The notes beneath the pieces are model-generated. The model did no database searches. It had not been told where the DNA came from and was given only the letters and a program-made list of their open reading frames with translations. This document shows, one piece after another, positions 21,236-33,200 of a stretch of DNA of 64,000 bases. The position numbers and the translations under genes are program-made. This DNA comes from Odontocerum albicorne (Eukaryota > Arthropoda > Insecta > Trichoptera > Odontoceridae): assembly GCA_949825065.1 (NCBI GenBank), contig OX463866.1, positions 635,001 to 699,000 on the forward strand, written 5' to 3'. The number at the start of each line of letters is the position of its first letter. Position 1 is the first letter of the stretch.

Positions 21236-24200
21236 GTGGGTTCCATTCCTGAATCATTCATTTTATCTCCTTTAACAAGGAAAAGTAGAGATGGGAAGTT
21301 CTAGGATTTGTTCACATGTGTCCAGTTCATAGTTTTTAAATATATTTGTATTTATTAATTTGCCAAAGACGAAATTCCGTAAAAATGCACTAATTTTTGC
21401 ATACATACCATCACGCCGTCTCCCTGTCGTGGTAGGCAGAGAGGAGAGAGTGAGATAGACTTGACTCTTGTTACACACATTTATTTTGCTTCTTTCACAT
21501 ACACACACCTCTACAGCGTCGACGATTTCTCTGACTTTTTACATATCCTTTTTTTTAAATATTAGGTCCTTACATATGAAATTGGCGTTTTGTTTGGGAG
21601 GAACATAAAGTTGATTTTTTTTAATATAATATATTTATTTAATCAAAGTATGTACCATTGCTATCTATGCACTTTTGCCATCTCATAGGTAGTTCATCGA
21701 TCCCTTTACTAAAAAAACCATTCAGACGGGAATCAATAAAATCTTTGAAGTCGGTTTGGACTGCCCCATCGGAGTTGAATTTTTTCCCTTGCAGGAAGTT
21801 ATCCAAATTTCGAAAAAAATAGTAATCTGTTGGAGCAAGGTCCGGAGAGTACGGTGGATGTCTTAGACATTCCAATTGAAGCTCTTCTAATTTGGTAGCC
21901 GTCTGTTGTGCAGTGTGTGGTCTAGCGTTATCATGAAGCAGCAGTGGCCTAGAGCGATTAACCAGCCTCGGTTGTTAAGCAGCTAGCTTTTCCATCATGG
22001 TTTGCAGTTGCTGACAATAAACATCTGCCGTAATCGTCTGGCCAGATTTAAGAAAGCTGTAGTGAACGACACCAGCACTAGTCCACCAAACGCTCACAAG
22101 TAACTTTTTTGGAGTCAATTTTCGCTTGGGGCATGGTTTGGCTGGTTCGGCAGGGTTCAGCCATTGCGATGAGCGCTTCCGATTATCATACAGGATCCAC
22201 TTTTCATCACAGGTAATGATTCGATTCAAAATCCCTTCATTATTGTGCCGGTTGAGTAATGCAACGCAGCAGTCAACGCGCGTTTGTTGATTTGCTTCAC
22301 TCAATTCGTGAGGTACCCACCTTTCAAGCTTTTTCACCTTCCCAATTTGCTTCAAGTGGATTAAAACAATTTTATCACTAACACCGCAGCCTGCAGCTAA
22401 CTCGGACGTGGTTTGCGATGGATCCGCTTCCACAATAGCCTTCAATTCTTCATTATCAACTTTCTCCACGGGGCTTGTTCTGCAGGTCGAAATTTCCAGA
22501 ACGAAAACGTTGGAACCAAAAACGCACTGTGTTTTCTTTTGCGGCACCGTCGCCATACACATCATTAATCCTTCGAGCCGTTTCTGCAGCACTGGTGCCA
22601 CGGTGGAACTCGTACTCGTAAATAACGCGATATTTCAAGTTTTCCATTTTGTAAACTGAGTGACGCAAAGAAAAAAAACAATTGAGGAAAAAACAAATGA
22701 ATTATAATTTTCGAAACACAAATACTTGAGTAAATAGCTGTATAAATTTTAATTTGGAATTCCTAACCAATGAGAAGATATTTGAGATCAAAGTTGCCAG
22801 TACGGCAAAACGCCAATTTCATATGTAAGGACCTAATATACACTTAATCCAACCATACTTTCCTTGATCTTCCTCTACCACGCCTTTGACTCATATTTGC
22901 ACTATAATTGTTTTGCTAGTCTTGCTTCATTCTTTCGTTCTACATGTCCAAACCAACAAAGATTGCCCCTCGTTATCTTAATGTATGTGTATAGTCCTAT
23001 GTTGACATTTATCCCTAATCATTTAATTGGTAAACAATAACAAATATAATGTATAAACACTTAATATTCATTACGAGTAATACAATATACGCAATTCCAT
23101 ATTAATTACGAACAATACAATTTTTTTTTCACCATCTTTAAAAATTTTTTTCCCCAAAGGCAATATGCCTATTTAGCTCCCATGACATGCAATGGGGTGC
23201 CGAATTCAATAAAGGTAAAGGGAGGAAAACAATTGAGGCAGTCGATCAGAGCGTGGTTGTTATTACGACAGGAGTTTGAGTATTTGGGCTTGCAAGAGGA
23301 ATGACTTGTGGAAGAGGTTTGTGGAGGAGCTCTTGAGTGTGGTGTTTTTTGTTTTATATTTATATTTTTTATATATACGTGTTTTTTTTGTTTGTGTGCG
23401 GAATATTGTGGAATGAATGTTTTGGTAGTGATGAAGTGTGAGGAGTTTGATTTCGCGTGATGTATACATACGTAATTGAATGTCACTGTTTGTCAGGTTG
23501 ATGAGAATGTGCAACGGGGTTTTTTGTTATCCAAAATCGGAAAGAAGTATCGATTTATTTATCTTGCTATATATTCTCAGTGAGATACAGGCAAAAGCCT
23601 AGTTTACTGGGGACACGACAAATGAAAGGCAACAAACACAAATCCATTAAAATTGTGTGTCCAAATTCAATTACTTGTTGTTTTTTCGCAAATTATGTAT
23701 ATTTCTTCTTATGTGTAAAATAAAATAAAATATACGAAACGACATCAAATAAATATTATCGATAACCTTTGACAGATGGGATCAAAAACCTTAACGATTT
23801 AGTGACATTTCCCGTGTTACTTTGCTCTTCACGTGATGGAAACTGTTTCTAGACGGTCCTCTGTATCAGGGTAAACACGTTCGGGAGCTGATTTAGAAAT
23901 TGCAGTGATAAATTAATGAAGAAAAAATGCTTTAAGACTTCGGGGTATATCAGGGGAGAACAAACAAGACTTGTTTGTGATTCCTAATTATGAGGTAAAA
24001 ACCTTGAAGTTGGTAAGGTTATATTGTTACATATAGTGGAATAAACAGTGTTTACTAAAACAAATTACAATATAGACTTAGTTTCTCTCGAACTTTTAGA
24101 GATATCTGTAAATATGTTGAAATTTCTATGTGCGTTTTTTCTTATTGTGTATTAGAGTGGATTGATTGTGCATATGTGCATTGTTAAACTTGTTCGAGGA

Positions 24201-27200
24201 GTTGTGAGCTGTCCAGCATTACTACAAAGATTAGCGTTAAATGTTCCTAACAATTACACTAGACTGCGCCGGCAGGAACTGTTCTCAATAACATACGCAA
24301 GAACGGGTCTTCCAGCCGCTATGCCTGTTGGAAGGGCCTTAACTCTTCTGAACGGGACTGCTTCGGATATTGACATATTTCATATCACATTACCAAAAGC
24401 TAAAGTAAATTTTCTTCCAAGATTGAGCGCGTTTGAAAGCACTCATCAACGTACTTAAGTGACTGTGATTATATGTGTATCATATGTTTGTGTGTATATA
24501 TGTATGCATATACATTTTTATTTTTAATGTTAATATTTCTTGTATTTTTCAATTGAATTGGACTAAGTCTGTTTTGAGATAATAAATAAATGTATATTTT
24601 TGTTGTTATTCTCTTAGATTATCTTTTTCTTTCTCTTTGTATATTAGGGCCTTTGATTGCCTGAACCTTGACCTATCTGAAGTTCGTATTTTATGTGTGG
24701 TAGGTGGTATGCATTTTTTCTATATATTTTTGTGACACGTATTTGCACTCCAAATTCAAATATTTGCACTCCAAATATTGTGACACGTATTTTGATGCAC
24801 ACTCCAAATTCTTTTTTGTGTATAATTTTTGTAATCTTTTTTAATGGTCGATAAAATACAGTATATGTAATAAAATAGAGATAAACAATCACAACACAAT
24901 AACAAAGTAAACCCATATAATTTTCTTAATTCATCCCGGCAATAGCAACTTCTTCATTTTGATCTTGTAAGTCCATACAATACCCATACTGATTGTGTAG
25001 TGTTGTCATGCAGGAGCCATGCACAATCCTCTACTATTTTAATTTTTTTTTAATTTTACACATGATAAGAAATATACATAATTTGTGAAAAAACAACAGG
25101 TAAATTAATTTGGGCACAACTTTAATGGATCTGGGTTTGTTGCCTTTCATTTGTCGTGTACCCAGTAAACTAGGCTTTTGCCTGTATCTCACTGAGGACA
25201 TATAGCATGAAAAAATAAATCGATACTTCTTTCCGATTTTTGATTATATAAAACCCCGTCACACATTCTCTTTTATTGTGTTGCATATTTATGCTTTAAA
25301 TTTTGCCTTTCGAAATCTGGTCCGCATAATCAAGCCTCGTTTTTCACTTCCACACACACTGTGTACTTCTGTCTTCTATATTCGTTCTTTCCTCAGTCAT
25401 TTTCTCCACATGTCGAAACCTTCTTAACACTCCTTTGCATCTTACTAACATCAACATCATCTATGGTTTAATTTATGATGTTTTCATTTTGAAAAACTGT
25501 ATAAATATCCATTGCCTATATTGATTACGCAATCTGTGCAGTCTTGTAATGCAAGAGTTGTACAAATAAACAGTGGCAACATTTAATGACTTCACTATGG
25601 AACAAAACATTTTGCCGAGTCGGCCTACAAGGAATGTGTAACATGATAAGTCAACTTAGTTCCGGACTATCGAAATATGAGCTGACAATTTGAAATAATG
25701 TGAGGTCAAACATTTTTCTTCTGTCTGACAAGGATGTAAGACTCATCGCCTCCAAGAACAGATCATAGTCCGACCCAGTTATTGGAATCTGCAGTTTAAA
25801 GTAATGTAAAAGACACTGTTGTATCGTAAATTAAATAAATAAATAACTCTCTTCCAGGACCTGCGTAGGAAGCGTGCAGAACAGAGTGTGGCACTGCGTC
25901 GCGCTGCACGAGATGAGCAGCTGCAGAAGCGGAGGGCGCTGGACCGTGAGGGAGAAGAGGGTCCGCTGTCCCCTGAGGCGGGAGTGTCCTCTCCGCCCCA
26001 TACTCCTGCCAGCCCGGAGAAACTGCCACCCATTGAGAACATTGTCGAAGGTATGCTCAGAGCATCTTATACAGCTGTAAGTTAACAGTCAATCGAAACG
26101 CATGTTGTAGTTATCGGATTTTCACTTGTATCTGTTAGATGTTGTTGAGTCCTTCATTGAATCTGACTTTTGAGATGTCTCCATTTTAGACTGGTTCATA
26201 AATACAGTTCTAGTTTCGTATACGATAGAGCAATACACACACAGGTCACATTCATTGATGGAGAGACTGACAATCTTACTCTATAGCGAGGGATTGCCTG
26301 TATGTATGTAGCACTGCTCAGGTGTTGATCTGCCTGCTGGTGTGTGCTTGCTGTAGTGCTGTGTGCATGCATCGTTGCCGGGCCTCGCAGTCGAGGATCC
26401 CCTCGCCACTCCAACATCAGTCTTGAACCGTTCTCCCACATCGATCGTGTGATGTTCTGTGAGAGAACAGCCCAATCCTGGATGCGCACTCCCTCCTGCA
26501 AATGCCACAGACATATGGACCTTTCTGAGCTGCCTGGCCATGTTGATGCATGCACACAATAGAGCAATCCGCGCACAGGCGTCATCCGTTTACAAGATGA
26601 ACTGACAATAATTCTAGAGAGATATTAAATAATCATCAATATTCCCTCCAAATGCTCCTTGTAGAAGTATTGAGAGAGTATTTTTTTTTCTGTTGCAGCC
26701 CTGAACAGTGCTGTGCGAGCCACACAGCTGGTTGGGGCCCGTGCCGCCAGGAAGACACTCTCCCGGGAGCAGAATCCTCCTATTGACATGCTGGTCAATG
26801 CAGGATGTGTGCCGAGACTTATAGAGTTGCTAAACTACGATGATTGGTTGGTGAAAAATGCTTATGTATTATTATTATTATCATTATAGCCAGGCAGCAT
26901 GAGTGCTGATAATATCTATCAAGTTTACCTGTCATATGTTCATGGAGAGACAGTAAGGGAAAGCAAAGGAAACAGAATACCTCTAAAACAGCACTCCTGG
27001 GTTTTTGATAACAAGTTTAACTCATGTTTATGGACAGACAGCAAGGGAAACAGAACATCACTCTTGGGTTTGTGTATAGGAACTTGTCCAGACATGTTAT
27101 ACGCTGGTTCAATGTCACAGCACTCACTACACTATAGCCAGGCAGCATGGATGCTGTTAATATCTATATTAAGTTTACCTATTTCTTTCTTTCATTACTT

Positions 27201-30200
27201 TTGCACATAATTGGTTCCTGAAAATGTGTGCAAATGTTGAATGTTCGAAAGTAGAGGGATGTAAAAAAAAACATCAAAAATTCTATTTTAAAATATTTAT
27301 TTATCAATAATATATTAAAAATATTTATTTATCAAGATACATAATTAAGTTAACGAGGCGTGTTTAAGTGTTTTCAGGTGTTTTCTTTATAAACTTGTCA
27401 AGAGTTAGTTGAATACCACCTTTTTTTTCTTTTCTTGATAAAGATTTCTATAACATGCTGTGTCTTTCTCAATCGCCCTACGTACTTGAGATATACATTC
27501 TCCATTGGGATCACATTCTTCCGTGATAGTCAAAAACTTGCAAGATGCATAAAGGATTCATTCATATTTTTGATTGTCAAAGTCTTGACAATTTTATCAG
27601 CTTCTTCTTCCTCACTTTCATTGTGTATTCCATTTAACTCTTGTTGCTCCTCAATTAAGTATTCATACGACAGAGGTACTGAGTGAGATTCAGTGAACTC
27701 ATTAACCTCTTCGTTGTTGACGTCCAAGTTCAGTTAATTCATTAGGCTAACTATTTCATCTGTGATAGTTTTCGCAGTTTTTTCAGAATTTATAGAAACA
27801 CATCATTTGTGGGCATAATTGTTTCCAGGAACCTTTCATTGTTTGACTCTTTTACTTCAGCCCACGAGTCTCCAATATTGTTTATTGCTTTCCATATATT
27901 ATAGTTCTTCCAAAAAAGTGGGACTGACTGCATGGAAGTGAATAATTTTTGCATTATCGACAAAAATCTTTAAAAAGTTGAATTTTAAAAAATGTTTGAA
28001 ATGGCGATTTGTGCGAAAGTAGAATGTGCGAAAGTGGAGGACCGCCTGTACAATAATACAACACTGATATTTTAAATTGCGTAACACATTTCTCACAATT
28101 GTATTATGTTTACAGCACAGACCTTCAGTTTGAAGCATCGTGGGCCCTCACCAACATAGCTTCAGGAACCTCAGAGCAGACCAACGTTGTCATAGAAGTA
28201 AGTTGTTTCTTTTTCCCTTTTTCTTTGTCTATTTTATCTGTTCTTGATACTCAGCGACACTGAATCAAATATCTCTGTCTAAGGCGATACAGAACAGTTT
28301 GTCATAAGTTCAAATATCTCTGTCCAAGGCGATACAGAACAGTTTGTCATAAGTTCAAATATCTCTGTCCAAGGCGATACAGAACAGTTTGTTATAATTT
28401 CAAATATCTCTGTCCAAGGCGATACAGAACAGTTTGTCATAAGTTCAAATAATTGTATATACTCGTAAATGAATGTCGTGCAACTGAACTCCATTTATTT
28501 TTCAGGTCCTTTGCACATTACAGGATTCCTTAATTCGTACAAGGACCAAACATAACAAGTTCAAAAAAACATGTATTAAACAATTCAACATTTTAAGACT
28601 TATTCAATTAGGACAGTAGTAAAAATGTAAATGTTGCACTCAAACATTATGACAAAATATGGCATGTTAAATTTTGGTAATATTTTGTGGTATACATACA
28701 TACATAACATATATTGAACTTAAATATACATATAATTATTAAATAATTTTAAAACAATGACTGTAATTTATTATTACTACTGCTTTTTGTATCTTCATGT
28801 TAGTTTAAGATAAAGTTTTGTATTATTTGTCAATAATTTGAAGTACTTGTATAACCTGTCACATGTTCATTTGTATATAAAGACACTGTTGTGTCGTTAA
28901 TTCAATAAATAAATATAAAAATGAAATTATTTCAATAAATTTAAGATATTTTTCCTGAAGGAGCTGAGCAATACATGAAACAAGTCTATACGAGGACACA
29001 AAATAATTCTTTTATAAAGGTAATCTCTTAAAGCCTCTTAAAAAATATTCTGGTAGGCTGGAAGAATATGGCCTAGTTGGTGAGACTCTTGTCTCCCAAC
29101 CCGGAAGTTGCGGGGTCGATTCGCGTTTGGAACCCTTGTTTTTTAAAAAAAGATTCCAGTTCGGTTTTCACTTCAAGTTTCTTCAACATCTTTCCGGTTG
29201 GTTGAGAGATGTTACCACAAGCAAATAAGCCCACCAGGCTATACTGTCTACAACGAAAGTGTAATATAATACAATACAAGAATTGTCACGTAGTAATAAA
29301 CCTACCAGGTTGTATTATACACAACGTAGAAGACTATCTTGTCTCCCGACCACACTCTTCAAACTGTTTACACATTAACAAGGATATGTAGAACAGTACC
29401 ACATGAATAAATAAATGTTTTGTACAATAAAACATAGTAAATATTAAATTCCCTTTCCAGACTGGTGCCATCCCACCCCTAGTGCACTTGATCAGCTCTC
29501 CGAACCCGTCGGTCTCCGAGCAATCCCTGTGGGCGTTGGGTAACATTGCGGGCGAGGGCGCATGGGCTCGGGACCTGGTGCTGGATGCCGGCGCCCTCCG
29601 TCCCCTCCTCCGCGCCCTGGACAGGACCGACAGCGGCTCCCTGCGGAGAACCGCCGTGTGGGCACTGTCCAACCTGTGCCGCAACAAGAGCCCGCAGGTG
29701 GAGTTCAGTAAAGTCAGCGAGGCTCTGCCAGTTTTGAAGGAACTGCTGTCTTCTCAGGATAAGGACGTGCTGGGTAAGATTAATATTATTCACCTTTCCA
29801 TCCTTCTCAAACTCTAAATATTGTCAAACTATAAATATTAAGACGTCTCAATAAGTAGTGATTATTCGTACGTGCTGGTTGCGCATGAAAATAAAACATA
29901 TTTTTTTCATTAATTTTACCATTAATCCTTATCATGGCATTGTAACACAAGTGTTACGCTAATTTAAGTTTTTTTTTTTTTAAATCCAGAAACTCGAACG
30001 TAATTTCAAATATGGCAACACATTCAAATACTATACATGCACTATTGTGTGCACTGGTATCGTCTAGTGATAAATATTGACAACATTACAACTTTCAAAC
30101 AACATTGGGTCAACATGTCTGCACAGCGTGGGTGCGTTTTGAAAATTGGGGTAAATAATCTAAATATCTTATTAATCACTACATGTAGAGAAAAATTATT

Positions 30201-33200
30201 CAAACAGTTTTATTTGTTGATAATTCAGCTATGTAAATGTTCTTGTTTTAGATTATAGAATCATTTTATAGCACAGTAAGATAATTGGCCACTTTATTCC
30301 TTCCATGATACAGCCAATAAGCTGGTTGACTTGTGACAGGAATTCCTAGTTAGTCAGCCAGCAGGTCTACGCTACGGTATCTGAGCATAGTTATTAACAC
30401 TAGCCGCCCTGTGATGGATAGCGAATGACCAGGACTTGTATTTTATTTAATTTCTCCTAATATACTGATTGCAGCGTCTTCATACTTTATGTATTCCTCA
30501 TCAAAACCTCTATGATTTGAATGATGTCATTACGAAAGAAAAACCTTGATCAATATCGACAGAAATCATTATTTTGTATTAAATCGAAGACCGGCGTGTG
30601 CATATTGGATAACGTCAGTGTGTATGTTGGATAGCGTCAGTGTATGCCAGACATCTGACTCGTTCATGTTATTGTATCTTTCCTTATCATGTAAAATAAA
30701 TAATCCTTCATTGTGTATACATAATACATGTGGTACGTTCGCAGCGGATACTTGCTGGGCACTGTCATATCTCACGGACGGCCCCAACGAGCGCATCGAG
30801 GCAGTGCAGGCAGCGGGAGTGCTGATTTCTCTCGTGCCTCTGTTGGGCAACCCCACAGCCTCCGTGCAGACCCCGGCTCTCAGGGCCCTCGGCAACATGG
30901 TCACGGGCAGCGACCAACAGGTACTTACTTGACTATGCAATAAGTATACTCTAAAGATGTGGAGGTTTGTCTAAAAAGTTTCATAGCATGTACCGTATTA
31001 GCCTGACTATAAGGCGAGGTTTTTATTTAAAAAGGTGACACGTAAATAGGGGGGTCGCCTTATATTCGAGTCACAAACAGTGGGTAACAATAAACTCACT
31101 ACTCGCGATTAGCAAAATGGCAACATTGTAATGAGAGCGTTTAAAAGACGTTATTGTTTACACATAGCCTGTGCGTAGTCATTTCTGTCAGTTTTTGAGC
31201 TGTTTTTTTTGTACTGTGCTTCGATTTGCATCTTTGCTACCTAAAAAAATATGACCGACCATATTGAAAGACGAGGAGCTCAAAAAAATCAAGTGAATCG
31301 AGTAATACGCAGAAACTATGATTCCAATTTGAAGGTTATGGTGGTGCGTGCTGCAGAAACAACCGACAACTGTGCGGCTGCCAGACAATTTGGTATCATG
31401 ACAAATAATGTTAGGCGTTGGCGTGGCAAGACTGATGCTGAGGATGCTATATCCATATGTGAATCTGACTGAACTGATTAGCTACTGTAGTTAGACTTTT
31501 TTATTTCTTCTTTTCATGTTTAAACATGTACTTTATTATTGTCTGGGTACTTTGTTTTAATAAATATTTTTCATTAAACATTTTGCATTTTATTTTTCAT
31601 AATGGTGAGGGAAATATTTTTTTCTCTTGAAAGCAGATTAAAAAATAGTGGGGTCGCCTTATAATCAGGGTCGTCGCCCTATAGTCGGACCAATACGGTA
31701 TGTAAAAACTATATCACTTATTGGATAATATAAAAGAAATCAGCAATTGTATAAATATGACAAGTTGAACAAAGATATGGACTGACCGGTCCATACTCAG
31801 ATGAATCAAAATCTGTCTGACTGTCTATAGAACTGTTTGGAGTGGAAACATGGATGATGAGAAAGAAGGAGAGAAACATGATAGATGACTTTAAGATGTA
31901 GTGTTAGAGGTGGTGTTACATATCCCATGGACCGCAAGGCACACCATCTTGTTCTACCGTGGTGTGATGGACGTATGAGCTAACGTTACGTTCATGAACT
32001 GGGACAGATTCATGCCGTTATACTATGGTTAATATTCTACTATAGGCCAATCTGTATTCGACACATGACACTCTCATGGCGAAGTTGGTTACAAACAAGT
32101 TCTGAAGATGAAAAATGAAATGTTTTATTAGAGACCTCTGCATCATAAATCAAATCGCGTAATACAACATTCGGAAAGACCTTATACAACTAATACGAAG
32201 AACACGAAAGCCTCAATAATAGAAGTATGTAGTTACAATTCTGTACAGAATTTGTGGAAATTTTATTGAATTATTTTCATTCTTGTGTACATGGTACATT
32301 GGGCAGACTTATTCCTATGAAAATATTTTATATTGATAATATATTTTAGTCTACTAAGCAAAGAGTTAGGGTAGGGTAAAGGTAGAGATAAAATCTTGTT
32401 CCGACTTTCTAGACAGACCGAGTGCTAGAGGCGGGCGCCCTCCAGATGATTCGATGCCTACTGCAGTCCCAGCGCGGCGCCATCGTGAAGGAGGCAGCCT
32501 GGGCTGCGTGCAACATCCTCGCCGGCACTCCGACCCAGATCCAGGCCTTTGTGGATGCTGACATGCTGCCGCCACTTGTTAAGGTGCTTTCGCACTCGGA
32601 AACCAGGTACATTAATTCATTTCTTTGACACCATTTAGTTACTAAAGATCATTCTAAGCCAGCAGTTCTTACTTTTTAGCTGATATTTAATTATTTTGAT
32701 GATTATCAAAATTTTTGATACGTGATCATTTTATCAATCATTGATCAACAATTTTTATTATTATTATAGACGAATCATGGCTTAAAATACTTTGTTTACA
32801 AAACAAAAACTGCATATTACAGATGCCAGCGTGAGGCGGCTTGGTCCATTACAAACATGACCCTGGAGGCTACGACCCAGCAGCTGGGCGCATTATTAGC
32901 AGCAGGTGCCCTGCGCCCATATCTACAGTTGCTCTCCAGCCCCGATGCTAGGACAGTGCTTGTCGTACTGGACGGATTAGCCAACTTGCTCAAGGTAAGA
33001 GCTCTCTCCAATGCACCTCTAATTATAATATTAGCAGCAGGTGCCCTGCGTCCATATCTACAGTTGCTCTCCAGCCCCGATGCTAGGACTGTGCCTGTCG
33101 TACTGGACGGATTAGCCAACTTGCTCAAGGTAAGAGCTCTCTCCAATACACCTCTAATTATAATATTAGCAGCAGGTGGCCTGCATCCATATCTACAGTT

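Noticed and set aside
25779..26085. ORFs in other frames over importin exon 2
   Set aside because: Shadows of the G+C-rich IBB exon.
26196..26585. Overlapping ORFs on both strands in importin intron 2
   Set aside because: No domain, no splice support, and the host gene splices across the region in frame.
28279..28494. Repetitive ORF in importin intron 4
   Set aside because: Product of a 45-base tandem repeat.
29050..29130. tRNA gene candidate with ATGGCCTAGTTGG
   Set aside because: Followed by the SINE1 body and lacks a proper acceptor stem.
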